Below, piece by piece: positions 1 through 11,010 of a stretch of 64,000 nucleotides of DNA (its first letter is position 1; each line of letters starts with the position of its first letter). Both the position numbers and the translations under genes were made by a program. The stretch comes from Pseudopelagicola sp. GTDB taxonomy: Bacteria > Pseudomonadota > Alphaproteobacteria > Rhodobacterales > Rhodobacteraceae. The DNA is taken from contig JAPHRE010000037.1 of NCBI GenBank assembly GCA_026195905.1, positions 1-64,000 on the forward strand. Direction: 5' to 3'. The notes beneath the pieces are model-generated. The model was not told the DNA's origin. It searched no databases and saw nothing but the letters and a program-made list of their open reading frames with translations.

Positions 1-408
1 GGCGCCCAGAACGTTCGCTTCATCGCCCGGATTTACGGCGTCGATACCGATAGCCTGATCGCTTTCGTCGAGGATTTCGCCGATCTGGGCCAGCATTTTC
101 ACATGCCCGTCAGAAGCTATTCCTCTGGTATGCGGTCACGTCTCGCCTTCGGAGCCTCAATGGGGATTCACTTCGATACCTATCTCGTAGATGAGGTCAC
201 AGCCGTCGGAGATGCCCAATTCAAACGCAAAAGCCGCGCCGTGTTCCGCGAACGCATGAAGGAAAGCAGCGCGATCATGGTGTCGCATGACATGACACAG
301 GTGCGGAAATTCTGCGATGCAGGGATTGTGCTTGAGCGCGGCAAAATAAGCTACTTTGAAGACCTCGAAGAGGCCATTTCAATCCACGAAGCCCACATGG
401 CGATCTGA
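1..408 (+). CDS. Polysaccharide export ABC transporter ATP-binding protein (KpsT-like), 5' truncated by window edge
   Basis: Open frame runs from base 1; ABC signature region 'RSYSSGMRSRLAFGASM', Walker B 'YLVDEVTAVGD', 'AIMVSHDMTQVRKFCD' typical of KpsT/Wzt ATPases. Confidence 0.88.
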   Translation, partial: GAQNVRFIARIYGVDTDSLIAFVEDFADLGQHFHMPVRSYSSGMRSRLAFGASMGIHFDTYLVDEVTAVGDAQFKRKSRAVFRERMKESSAIMVSHDMTQVRKFCDAGIVLERGKISYFEDLEEAISIHEAHMAI

Positions 409-529
409 AATCATATTTCTGAAAATTCGGTTTATATCCTAGGCAACCTCCCTGAATTCGCCGCATTCGCGACCCGGTGAACCCCTCTGTGCCGCGCAGA
501 CTCTTGGATGGGTTCTATGGGTGTGAGAA

Positions 530-3010
530 ATGACAAATCTACAAATCGTTCAGGGAGTCGAAACGCCGGATGGTGCGTTGGCCGCAGACATTCGTGATCT
601 GCGCGTGGTGCAAACGGCAAACGGCCCTCTCGTTATCTCAACAACCGGCATCAATGGCGGGCTGGTAAGCTACCAACTCTCTTCCGGTCAGGGCGCGCAG
701 ACCTATCAAACCACGTCCTTTCTTCCTGGTGACGCTCTGAATCTTACCGGCGAAATCTCTATTCTCTCGCAGGGCGATCAGGATATCCTCATTATTGGCA
801 ATAGCAGCACCGGATCTTTTGGGTATGTGCTGAACCCGGACGGATCCTTCGGTGAGATGGTAGAAATCAGTGGGCTAGGCGTAGCTGGCGAACTTTCGGC
901 CCTACATGATAGCAGCACCGGGGTTGTGTTCCTTGCCGAATACGGCGGAAACGGCATTGGCATCTATAGTCAGAATACCACGGGCACATATAGCCAGACC
1001 GCAACCCTTCAAGACACCGAGGAGAGCCACCTGACCGATGTCGTCTGCCTTGCAGGCGGCGATATGGCCGATGGTCGCATCGTTCTTGCCGCAAGCCGCG
1101 GCGAGGGCGGCATCACAAGCTATTGCCTTGATACCGATACCGGAGAGGTCAAACATCTCGATAGCTTGGGCGTCCAGGATGGTTTTGGGTTTTTGCCCGA
1201 GATCGTGGGGCTGGAAACGGTCTCTGCCTATGGCGCCACCTTTGCCATTACGGCCACATCGGCGCCGGAATTTGGCGCTGGCGCCCTAAGCGTCGCACGT
1301 ATTGGCCCAGATGGCGCACTGATCGCGATGGATCACGTCCTCGATACTCTTTCAACACGCTTCGGACAGGTGCAATCCATGTCCACAGTGACCGCAGGGG
1401 ACCGAACCTATGTCCTCGCCGGGGGGGGCGACGATGGCGTAACGCTTTTCCTGCTTATGCCCAATGGCCGCCTTCTCCATCTCGATAGCTTTGCCCATAG
1501 CAACGATGTCGCGCTGCAAAATCTCTCGGCGGTCGCGGCAACACAGATTGGCGACGAGGTTCAGGTCCTGGCCGCCTCCTCAACAACCGCTGGCCTGACA
1601 CAGCTTTCTTTCTCCGTTGCCGAGCACGGATATACGCTCATCGGCGATACGCTGGGCGGCGACTTGGTGGGCGGGGGTGCCGATGATCTCCTGAGCGGCG
1701 GAAGCGGCAATGAACTGATCCTCGGGAACGACGGCGATGATACGCTGGTGGACGGGGCCGGAGAGGATACATTGATCGGCGGCGGCGGTTTCGATCTCTT
1801 CGTCCTCGATCAAGACGGCGCACAAGACCGTATCGAAAACTTTGACAAGCGGTATGACACGATCGACCTCTCTGCCTTTTCGATGCTCTACGACCCCAAC
1901 GCCCTTGAGATCGAAAGCACGGCACAAGGCGCATTGATCCATTGGCGCGGCGAAACAACCGAAGTCTTGCGCAAAGGCGGCGGGAGCCTCTCGCGGTCCG
2001 ATATCTTGGCAACCATCACCACCGGCCCGGATCGCCCGCCTCTGGTTGTGGGTCGCGATTGGCAAGGCAGCAACGCCAACGATGTCCTAAGCGGCGAATG
2101 GGGCAATGATACGCTGAATGGCGGCAAAGGCCGCGATTATCTGTCGGGCGGGATTGGCGATGATGACCTGATCGGCGGTCAAATGTCCGATACGTTGATC
2201 GGCGGCGCTGGCAACGACACGATCTATGGCGGACGCGGGCGCGATTGGGTTGAGATGGGAGACGGCGACGACCTCTACAACGACTCTAAACAAGGCAATA
2301 CCAAAGGCCGCGACCGCGTTGAGGCCGGTGCGGGCAACGATACAATCCGTGGCCGCGGCGGGGACGACACGTTCTTTGGCGATGAGGGCAACGACGAAAT
2401 TTCCGGCGGCGGCGGCAAGGACAAAATCCGCGGCGGCGCGGGGAATGATACCCTCATGGGCAATATCGCAAAGGATAAACTCTACGGCGAAACCGGCGAT
2501 GATCTGCTCTATGGCGGCGACGGAAATGACTCGCTCTATGGCGGCGATGGCGACGATGTCATACGCGGCGGCAAAGGCGCCGATAGCATCGTCGCAGGAC
2601 GGGGCAACGATGTCATCTACGGGGGCAATGGCCGCGATACCGGAGACCTTGGGTGGGGCGACGATATATGGTTCGACACATCCGAAGCGGGCTTTACAGG
2701 CACCGATAGCGTCCGGGGCGGTGAGGGCAATGACACCCTTAAATCAGGGGCCGGCGACGATACCCTTACAGGGGACGGCGGGGCCGACACATTCATATTC
2801 ACCGGGGCTACAGGCCAAAGGGAAATAACCGATTTCGACCCTGCTGAAGATTCCCTGCTGATACAGATAGGTGGCATGACCATCGAAGACTTCGCCCTCA
2901 ACGAAACCTCGGATGGGCTCTTGCTGAGCTGGACCGGCGGAAACGTGTCCCTGACGGGGCTAAGCGAGGGCGACATGGCCCTGTCCGATATCCTGTTTGA
3001 TCTTGGATAG
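530..3010 (+). CDS. RTX (hemolysin-type calcium-binding repeat) protein with N-terminal beta-propeller-like region
   Basis: 826 aa; many GGxGxDxLx nonapeptides (GGAGNDTIYGGRGRD, GGDGNDSLYGGDGDD); C-terminal 'DTFIFTGATGQREITDFDPAEDSLLI' like serralysin/RTX C-termini. Confidence 0.88.
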   Translation: MTNLQIVQGVETPDGALAADIRDLRVVQTANGPLVISTTGINGGLVSYQLSSGQGAQTYQTTSFLPGDALNLTGEISILSQGDQDILIIGNSSTGSFGYVLNPDGSFGEMVEISGLGVAGELSALHDSSTGVVFLAEYGGNGIGIYSQNTTGTYSQTATLQDTEESHLTDVVCLAGGDMADGRIVLAASRGEGGITSYCLDTDTGEVKHLDSLGVQDGFGFLPEIVGLETVSAYGATFAITATSAPEFGAGALSVARIGPDGALIAMDHVLDTLSTRFGQVQSMSTVTAGDRTYVLAGGGDDGVTLFLLMPNGRLLHLDSFAHSNDVALQNLSAVAATQIGDEVQVLAASSTTAGLTQLSFSVAEHGYTLIGDTLGGDLVGGGADDLLSGGSGNELILGNDGDDTLVDGAGEDTLIGGGGFDLFVLDQDGAQDRIENFDKRYDTIDLSAFSMLYDPNALEIESTAQGALIHWRGETTEVLRKGGGSLSRSDILATITTGPDRPPLVVGRDWQGSNANDVLSGEWGNDTLNGGKGRDYLSGGIGDDDLIGGQMSDTLIGGAGNDTIYGGRGRDWVEMGDGDDLYNDSKQGNTKGRDRVEAGAGNDTIRGRGGDDTFFGDEGNDEISGGGGKDKIRGGAGNDTLMGNIAKDKLYGETGDDLLYGGDGNDSLYGGDGDDVIRGGKGADSIVAGRGNDVIYGGNGRDTGDLGWGDDIWFDTSEAGFTGTDSVRGGEGNDTLKSGAGDDTLTGDGGADTFIFTGATGQREITDFDPAEDSLLIQIGGMTIEDFALNETSDGLLLSWTGGNVSLTGLSEGDMALSDILFDLG
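1655..2810 (+). repeat. RTX nonapeptide-coding repeat region (two blocks)
   Basis: Repeated ggcggc/gacgatacgctc-type DNA encoding GGxGxDxxx motifs. Confidence 0.8.
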
Positions 3011-3091
3011 GGCCATGACAGCCTCCACCCAATGGCCCAAGCGACCCGCGCATGACCCCTTCATGCAACCACAAAGGGAATATTGTCCTAA

Positions 3092-4306
<1,215 letters not shown>

Positions 4307-4327
4307 ACTCCGAGAGGACAAACCATA

Positions 4328-5785
4328 ATGTCTGCCACAAAACCCCCTCTCGTGACGCCCGTCATCCTCTGCGGCGGCTCCGGGACGCGCCTATGGCCGC
4401 TCTCGCGCAAGAGCTTTCCAAAACAATTCTCCAAGCTGACAGGGCAACAGAGCCTTTTTCAATCCTGCGCCCAGCGCCTCAGCGGCGAGAGCTTTGCCGC
4501 CCCGCTCGTCCTCACCAACCCGGATTTCCGCTTTGTGGTGACGGAACAATTGCTCAAAGTCGGCATTGATCCCGGCCCGGTCCTGATCGAACCAGAAGGC
4601 CGGAACACAGCGCCCGCCATCCTTGCCGCCGCCCTCTACCTGAACCGCCACGATCCTGATGCAATTATGCTCGTGGCACCGTCGGATCACGTTGTCCCCG
4701 ATATCGCCGGATTCCATGAAGCCGTGCGCGAAGGACTGCGCGTGGTAGAGGAAAAAGGACATCTTGTGACCTTTGGTATAACGCCGGATCGCCCGGAAAC
4801 CGGCTATGGCTATCTTGAACTTGCCCAAGCACCCGATGGATCGGGCGTTGCGATCCCGCTGACACGGTTTGTCGAAAAGCCCGACGCCGCAACCGCCGAC
4901 AAGATGCTTGATGAAGGCAATTATCTCTGGAATGCGGGGATTTTCCTCTTTGCCGTCTCGGATATCCTGCGCGCCTTCAAAACCCATGCCCCCCACCTGA
5001 TCGCCCCGGTAGAAGCGGCGGTGGATCAGGCCGAAACCGACCTTGGCTTTCTGCGGCTCGACCCCAAAGGGTGGTCCGGGGTCGAAGATATCTCAATCGA
5101 CTACGCCGTCATGGAAAAAGCCGAAGCCCTGTCTGTTGTGCCCTATGGGAGCGGCTGGTCAGATCTTGGGAGCTGGGAGGCCGTGATGCGCGAAACCATG
5201 CCGGACGAGAACGGTATGGTAACGTCTGGTCCCACAACGGCAATCGACTGTCATGACTCTCTGCTACGATCCGAGGATGATCGTCTCGAACTTGTCGGAA
5301 TCGGCCTGGAGAATACCCTTGTCGTCGCGATGCCCGACGCGGTTCTCGTCGCTGATATGTCCCGCGCCCAAGACGTCAAAAAGGCCGTGGCCGCGCTCAA
5401 GAAAAAGGGCGCAAAACAGGCCGAATCCTTTGCCCGCGATCATCGCCCTTGGGGTCACTTCGAAACCCTCGCCCTATCCGAGCGGTTTCAGGTCAAACGT
5501 ATTGTCGTCAAACCCGGTGCCTCGCTTTCTCTCCAGAGCCACATGCACCGTTCAGAGCACTGGATTGTGGTCGAAGGCACCGCCCGCGTGACCATAGACG
5601 ACACCATCCGCCTCCTAAGCGAAAATGAATCCGTCTATATCCCGCTTGGTGCGGTGCATCGCATGGAAAATCCGGGCAAGGTTCCTATGGTCCTGATCGA
5701 GGTTCAAACCGGGGTCTATCTCGGCGAGGATGACATCATCCGCTACGAAGATCTCTACAAACGCGGACAGGGTGCAAAAGGCTAA
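4328..5785 (+). CDS. manC: Mannose-1-phosphate guanylyltransferase / mannose-6-phosphate isomerase (type II, bifunctional)
   Basis: 'VILCGGSGTRLWPLSRKSFPKQF', 'FVEKPD', C-terminal cupin 'RPWGHFETL...VKRIVVKPGASLSLQSHMHRSEHWIVVEGTA'. Confidence 0.93.
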   Translation: MSATKPPLVTPVILCGGSGTRLWPLSRKSFPKQFSKLTGQQSLFQSCAQRLSGESFAAPLVLTNPDFRFVVTEQLLKVGIDPGPVLIEPEGRNTAPAILAAALYLNRHDPDAIMLVAPSDHVVPDIAGFHEAVREGLRVVEEKGHLVTFGITPDRPETGYGYLELAQAPDGSGVAIPLTRFVEKPDAATADKMLDEGNYLWNAGIFLFAVSDILRAFKTHAPHLIAPVEAAVDQAETDLGFLRLDPKGWSGVEDISIDYAVMEKAEALSVVPYGSGWSDLGSWEAVMRETMPDENGMVTSGPTTAIDCHDSLLRSEDDRLELVGIGLENTLVVAMPDAVLVADMSRAQDVKKAVAALKKKGAKQAESFARDHRPWGHFETLALSERFQVKRIVVKPGASLSLQSHMHRSEHWIVVEGTARVTIDDTIRLLSENESVYIPLGAVHRMENPGKVPMVLIEVQTGVYLGEDDIIRYEDLYKRGQGAKG

Positions 5786-5796
5786 CCACCATGAAA

Positions 5797-5818
5797 AGGG
5801 CGCCCATATAGGCGCCCT
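5797..5818. terminator. Hairpin AGGGCGCC-CATATA-GGCGCCCT between convergent genes
   Basis: Perfect 8-bp arms; followed by TTTTC on the minus strand, consistent with terminating the 5840-7168 gene. Confidence 0.6.
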
Positions 5819-5839
5819 CTGCTTGTAGGTCTGTGACGT

Positions 5840-7168
5840 TTAGAACCATCGCCCAATCGCCGTCAAAGAGAGCTTTTCCGCATCATCGCCGGGATCCGTT
5901 GAGATACCTGCCGACACAAGGCGCACCGTCCAATACTGGCTGCTGCCGGCCGATCCGCTCACAAACTGGATATTCCCAAGGTATAGAGCCGCATTTGGCG
6001 TCTCCCCCACATGTCCGAAAGAGACCGCAGGGGCCGCCGCAAACGCCGCTGCAAAGGCGAACTGCTGGCTCAGGGTGCTGGTTACATCGACCGGGGCCGC
6101 CACATGGCAAACCTGCGTGCCGTCCGCGAACCGCACATAGGCGCCATTGCCGTTCGTTCCGCGCTCGATGATCGCGCCCGTCGGCACCCCCCCGGTTTCC
6201 GAAACCGTTCCAAGGATTGCGGTCTGCGCAACCTGTCGTGCCCAACTCGACCATCCCCCGCCATTGTGTACGCGTGTAAATGTCTCGCCTGTGCTGGTTT
6301 CTGTCCAACGCTGACAACACGTCGCCCCATCCCAAGACTGCACGTCAAGCACGCCGTTGGGCGACGGCAATACCCCGGTGTTGGCCGTGGCACTCCCCGT
6401 GCGGTAATACCCCGTTGCAAGCCCGGCATCGTCGATATCGGCAATCTCTTGTGGCGTCGTTGCGCCAAGACCAAAGGCCCCAACCCGCAGAAGCCGCCCT
6501 TCGGTCGCATCATCGGCCGCTGACTGCACCGCCGCGCCAGTCGCGCGCCCTGTCGCCCCGTCAAAGCCAATCGCCTCGGTCCAGCTTGCACCATCCGGGG
6601 AAACCTTGATCGCAAACGCCTCTGACCCCGCCAGACCCATTTCCGCATACCCGGTCCAGTTTGACTGAAACAGCAACGACGCCGTATCCGCCCCCGATGC
6701 CCTGTTGATCTTAAGCTGATGCCCCGCCCCTTCATGCGTCAAAAGCGTGCTGGCTGCGCGCACTGCGAGGCGATTATGCGTATCCGATTGGGTCTGGATA
6801 CCAAGCCCCTCAAGGTTTTGCGTCTCAACCTCGATCAGCCCCCACTCCGTTCCAGTCCAAGCCCGAAGGTCGCCTGCGTCTTTCCCCCAAGCCCGCCAGC
6901 CCATCGCAGGGACAACGAAATCCCATGCCGCTGACCGCCAAATCGCAAGCTCTCCGGCATGACCGGCCCAAGCTGCAGTCGGCGCGCCCCCAAGCGCATA
7001 AACCGCGCCTTCCCCGGCAACGGTCGGCGGCGTATCCGCATCAAACGCCTCAACAACAAGCTGCGTCACCACGTCGAGAACCTGAAGCGCTTCATTATGC
7101 GTTACATGTTTCTGCGCCTGTGACGGCTGTAAATAGGGCAATCCAAGAATCGGAGAGGTGTCGGACAT
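5840..7168 (-). CDS. DUF2793-domain protein with C-terminal phage tail-fibre/knob-like region
   Basis: MSDTSPILGLPYLQPSQAQKHVTHNEALQVLDVVTQLVVEAFD is the DUF2793 N-terminus; 'GYYRTGSATANTG..PNGVLDVQSWDG..CCQRWTETSTGETFTRVHNGGGWSSW' resembles pyocin-knob/tail-fibre modules. Start set to the internal ATG at 7168. Confidence 0.75.
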   Translation of the reverse strand: MSDTSPILGLPYLQPSQAQKHVTHNEALQVLDVVTQLVVEAFDADTPPTVAGEGAVYALGGAPTAAWAGHAGELAIWRSAAWDFVVPAMGWRAWGKDAGDLRAWTGTEWGLIEVETQNLEGLGIQTQSDTHNRLAVRAASTLLTHEGAGHQLKINRASGADTASLLFQSNWTGYAEMGLAGSEAFAIKVSPDGASWTEAIGFDGATGRATGAAVQSAADDATEGRLLRVGAFGLGATTPQEIADIDDAGLATGYYRTGSATANTGVLPSPNGVLDVQSWDGATCCQRWTETSTGETFTRVHNGGGWSSWARQVAQTAILGTVSETGGVPTGAIIERGTNGNGAYVRFADGTQVCHVAAPVDVTSTLSQQFAFAAAFAAAPAVSFGHVGETPNAALYLGNIQFVSGSAGSSQYWTVRLVSAGISTDPGDDAEKLSLTAIGRWF

Positions 7169-7317
7169 AAGCGGGCCTCCTGAGGGTATGGCAAAATCCC
7201 GCAAACCATTGCCGAAGACCCCAAACACCCCCCTAACGCACCGCACGATACCCCACACAAAACCAGCGCCCCTCAAGAAGACGCTTCAAATCATTTGTGA
7301 CGGTTTGGAAAAGAATA

Positions 7318-7393
7318 TGGTGCCGCTGAAGGGACTCGAACCCCCGACCCACGCATTACGAATGCGTTGCTCTACCATCTGAGCTACAGCGGC
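7318..7393 (-). tRNA. tRNA-Thr (anticodon CGT), CCA encoded
   Basis: Reverse complement GCCGCTGTAGCTCAGATGGTAGAGCAACGCATTCGTAATGCGTGGGTCGGGGGTTCGAGTCCCTTCAGCGGCACCA folds as a cloverleaf; loop TTCGTAA. Confidence 0.95.
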
Positions 7394-7437
7394 GTACGCG
7401 GGGCGCTCATAGCACCCCGGCGCGCGGTGGAAAAGCG

Positions 7438-8970
7438 TTATTTTTCGATAAACCCCGGTTGCACAGTTGGCGTTGCGTCCGGTGCAGAGGTTTCGCTTTC
7501 CTCTGGCTCTAGATCGTCCGCAACCTCGGCCTCATCCAGGATCTCGGCATCAATTGTCTCGTCCTCATCAGCGTCTTCGCCGCTTTGATCTTCAAGCGCC
7601 CCAACGATAAGCGGAAGCATCTCAACGCCCGTTGCACTTCGTACCTCGGTTTCCGGCGGCGAGGTCCAAGCCAACGTATCAAACGCTTTGCAATTCTCGC
7701 AAACCGGCGACCATTCCGCATGAATATGATGACATTTATCGCAAACCCATTGCGGGCCGCGCGGAGCCGTCAACGCGCGGGCAAGCCAGCCTTTGACAAC
7801 CGCGTCTTTTGCGCCTTCACCGCGCTCGATCGCCGCCATAATCGTAAGCGACCGGGTCGTCGGCTCCGTCTCGTAAAGATCGCCCAGCGCGCGACGCGCT
7901 TCGGGGAAATCCTCTGCCGCGATGTTCAACTCTGCCATGAGCATCCGGCTCTCCGCATGATCTTTAGCCCCCTTGATAAGCGTATTGAACCGCTTGAGTC
8001 GCGCCGCCGGGTCTTCGTCCGGGGCGATCTCGGCATACGCGGCAGCAAGGTCAGGATGCGGTTGAACAGTCCAGGTTTTTTGCAAAAGCCGTGCGGCACT
8101 CCGCGGCTTACCCTGTTCAATATACCCACGCGCCGCCATCACGGCCGCCGGGATAAGGTCCGGCGAGAGCTTATTGGCTTCAATCGCCTTTTCGCGAACT
8201 TCGACCGTGGCCTCTTCGTCCAGAATATCCTTGGCTTCCGACAACGCGAGCACCGCATCGCGCCGTTTATGAACATCCCGCGGCAAGCTCCCATGACGTA
8301 GCTTGGCGCCCAAGGTTGACCGCGCGCCCGACCAATCGCCGGTTTCCGCCTGAAGCCGAAGCAGCGTATCCTGCGTCTCTTCATGGCGCGGCTTGAGGGC
8401 AAACGCCGTCTTGGCAAGCTTGAGCGCCGCCTCGGTTTTCCCCTCTGAAAGGGTCTGTTTCATCAATCCGCGCACCCCGACAAACCGGGTCGCGTCATCC
8501 GCAAGAAGCCTTTTGTAAACCTCGGTCGCCTTTTTGCGGTCGCCCGCCATCTCTGCGGCCTGTGCGGTCAAAAGGTTGGTAAGCTCCGGCTTGCCAAGAT
8601 ACCGCTCGGCCTTGCGGGCGTTGTCGATTGCCTTGGACCCCTCCCCAGACGCGAGCGCCAAAAGGCCATCGGCCAACGCCTGATACCCCTTTGTTTCGCG
8701 GTTGCGGTCGAAATAGCGGCTAATCGCCGTTTCATCGCCGTTGAGAAATTTCAAAACCGCGACAAGCAACGACATCAGTTTGAAAACGACCCAGCACAGG
8801 ATGACAAGAACAACGAACGCAATCACCGCCTGAAGCGGGCCAAGCGTATATTCCACGCCCGCGACGGTAATCATCACACCGCCTTCGCTCTCCATGAGCC
8901 AACCGGCCCCATAGGTAAGGCCCGCAATCGCGGCGACGAAAAGAAGGATTTTTACAAGCGACCAGAGCAT
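7438..8970 (-). CDS. HemY-like (HemY_N) TPR membrane protein of the heme-biosynthesis cluster
   Basis: Two N-terminal TM segments, TPR-like body 'GDETAISRYFDRNRETKGYQALADGLLALASG', C-terminal CxxC..CxxC; next to hemD. Confidence 0.85.
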   Translation of the reverse strand: MLWSLVKILLFVAAIAGLTYGAGWLMESEGGVMITVAGVEYTLGPLQAVIAFVVLVILCWVVFKLMSLLVAVLKFLNGDETAISRYFDRNRETKGYQALADGLLALASGEGSKAIDNARKAERYLGKPELTNLLTAQAAEMAGDRKKATEVYKRLLADDATRFVGVRGLMKQTLSEGKTEAALKLAKTAFALKPRHEETQDTLLRLQAETGDWSGARSTLGAKLRHGSLPRDVHKRRDAVLALSEAKDILDEEATVEVREKAIEANKLSPDLIPAAVMAARGYIEQGKPRSAARLLQKTWTVQPHPDLAAAYAEIAPDEDPAARLKRFNTLIKGAKDHAESRMLMAELNIAAEDFPEARRALGDLYETEPTTRSLTIMAAIERGEGAKDAVVKGWLARALTAPRGPQWVCDKCHHIHAEWSPVCENCKAFDTLAWTSPPETEVRSATGVEMLPLIVGALEDQSGEDADEDETIDAEILDEAEVADDLEPEESETSAPDATPTVQPGFIEK

Positions 8971-8984
8971 GAAGTGTCCTTTGA

Positions 8985-10238
8985 TTATTCAGTCAGGCCC
9001 AGAGCAAGGGCTTCTGCGGCAGCCAGCGCGGCGGCGCGTGTTTCTGCGGCTTCACGCCAAGACGCCATCTTGGCTTGGCTCTCTGCCGGAAGGGTCTCAA
9101 TTTCCGCCAGCGCCTCTTTGAGCGCCCCGTCCCGAAGCGCGGCCTCGGCCCGCGAAAGAACCGCGTCTGGATCAGACCCCTCTTTCGGTGCCACAGAGCG
9201 CGCGCCAAGCTGCGCCTTGAGGAACGCCCCAAGTCGGCTTCCCGTGTCTTCTCCGCTTTGCTGTTTGCGGGCCTCGGCCAAGGCAGCGCGGGCCACATCG
9301 GGAAAGGCCTCAATCAACGCGGGCAAGGTCGCAACGCCTTCCGCCGCAGGATCCGCAAGCGCCGCCGGGGCGCTTTCGCCGCTCGCATTGGCAAGATCCA
9401 CAAGCGCCGCCTCATAAGGTGCGCCAGACTCGAGCGCCGCCGTGATCCGGGTCAACGCCGCCTGCACAAGGGTTTTGCGCGCCGTTTGATCGCTATTGGC
9501 CTTTAGCGTTTTCGCCTCGGCAAGCTGTGCCGCGACCTGCGCCCGAAGCTCTTCAACCTCGCGCTCATAGGCTTCAACCGCCGACGCCGAAAGACCGTCG
9601 CTCATCGGGCGCTTTTCCGCTTCGGTCAGGCGTGCACCAAACGCAATCATATCCTGCGCGACCGACTCAATCCGCGCTGAAAGGCCATCAATCCTTGCTT
9701 CAAGCTCTTTGGCGTCGGTGCTTGCGGCGATGGCGCTTTCGGCCTTTGCCGCAATATCGCCCTGCGCCGCACGTAGCTCGTCAATCGCGCGCTCTTGCTC
9801 TGCGAGCGTCGCCTCAAACGACGACAACGCCTCTTTGTCCGCGCCAAGAAGCATCCCTTGGGATTGCATATAGGTCGCGCCGCCAAACCCGATCGCGGCG
9901 GCCACAACACCGCCAAGAGCCATCGGAACAAACCCGCCACGCTTGGCGGGGGTCGGCTCTGTCGGCTCGGCGGAGGGGTCAGAGGACATATCCTCTTCGG
10001 CCGGTGCTGGTTCGTCCGCGGCGGGCGCATCTTCCGCCGTGCCTTCATCATCGGCCTGCATCGGGTCTGCGCTATCCTCAGGCTCTGGGGATGTCACAAC
10101 ATCCTCAACCTCGGCTTTGTCCGCTTCGTCCTGTGCAATGTCCGTTTCAACACTCTCGACCTTGACGGTTTCATCCGCCGCCGTGTCCTGTGGTGTCTCG
10201 GTCTCTTGCGATGTCTCGGTCTTGTCTGACTTGGCCAC
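8985..10238 (-). CDS. COG4223/mitofilin-like membrane protein
   Basis: Acidic N-terminus, single TM 'GGFVPMALGGVVAAAIGFGGATYM', long coiled coil; position between hemY-like and hemD. Start uncertain (GTG 10238 with AAGGG SD; ORF open to 10334). Confidence 0.75.
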   Translation of the reverse strand: MAKSDKTETSQETETPQDTAADETVKVESVETDIAQDEADKAEVEDVVTSPEPEDSADPMQADDEGTAEDAPAADEPAPAEEDMSSDPSAEPTEPTPAKRGGFVPMALGGVVAAAIGFGGATYMQSQGMLLGADKEALSSFEATLAEQERAIDELRAAQGDIAAKAESAIAASTDAKELEARIDGLSARIESVAQDMIAFGARLTEAEKRPMSDGLSASAVEAYEREVEELRAQVAAQLAEAKTLKANSDQTARKTLVQAALTRITAALESGAPYEAALVDLANASGESAPAALADPAAEGVATLPALIEAFPDVARAALAEARKQQSGEDTGSRLGAFLKAQLGARSVAPKEGSDPDAVLSRAEAALRDGALKEALAEIETLPAESQAKMASWREAAETRAAALAAAEALALGLTE

Positions 10239-10287
10239 CCGATCTAACCCTTTCGAATCCGGTTTCGCTTTGTCGTGCCTGTCTACT

Positions 10288-11010
10288 CTAGGCACTGTCA
10301 CCATCAGTCTCAATGCGGCACGCTGCACCTGCAAACTGTTTTATCGCTTCAACCATCAACTCGCTATCCGGCGCATCGGTGACGATCATACGCACAGGGT
10401 TCAACGGTTTCGCCTCATGCGCCACGGCCTCGCTTATCGCGACAATCGTTAACGGCGCTATAAACGGCCCCGCCATAGCAACCTGCGCCGCACTCCGCGG
10501 CGAAAAAAGGGGAAGAACAACGTGCTTTTCCCGCCCCAATAGGGCTTTTGCCTGTTCACTAAGCGGTTCTGCCTCTTGGCGGTACACAACAACCTCTGAG
10601 GCGTCGAACCCATGTTCACGAAGCCGCGCCGCAACATTGACCCGCGCATGTTCTCCACGAAAATGAACCAACGGGCCTTTTGGCGCATCAGCTAAAATCC
10701 GCCGCAAAAGGGATTCCGCCTCGCCCTCTGCGGTCTTGGTCTGCCAACCCTTCGCCTGTGCCGCTTCCGCCGTCGCCCATCCAACACACCACGCCGGGAG
10801 GTCACGCCCCTCAACCGCCGCAACCCCGTTCATTGAGGTAAAGATCGCCCCCGCCATCGTTTCTGGCATCCGGGCCTCGCAATGTTCAATCCGCAGAACC
10901 GGGGAAATGACCACGGGCAATGCAATGCCTTCCGCACGCAATCTCGCCTCGAAACGCTTGGACGCCTCTGTCGGGCGCGTCAGTAGAATTGGGGTTTGGG
11001 CTTCAGTCAT
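10288..11010 (-). CDS. hemD: Uroporphyrinogen-III synthase
   Basis: 'PILLTRPTEASKRFEARLRAEG', 'AIFTSMNGVAAV', 'VVVYRQEAEPLSEQ'; heme cluster context. Confidence 0.82.
   Translation of the reverse strand: MTEAQTPILLTRPTEASKRFEARLRAEGIALPVVISPVLRIEHCEARMPETMAGAIFTSMNGVAAVEGRDLPAWCVGWATAEAAQAKGWQTKTAEGEAESLLRRILADAPKGPLVHFRGEHARVNVAARLREHGFDASEVVVYRQEAEPLSEQAKALLGREKHVVLPLFSPRSAAQVAMAGPFIAPLTIVAISEAVAHEAKPLNPVRMIVTDAPDSELMVEAIKQFAGAACRIETDGDSA

Noticed and set aside
1580-2828. Several 60-200 aa ORFs on both strands inside the RTX gene
   Set aside because: Arise from the repetitive GGC/GAC DNA of RTX repeats; compositionally biased, no RBS support.
7318-7393. tRNA-Thr as a proven integration site
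   Set aside because: No integrase or duplicated tRNA 3' fragment was seen in the window; kept only as a possibility in the DUF2793 finding.
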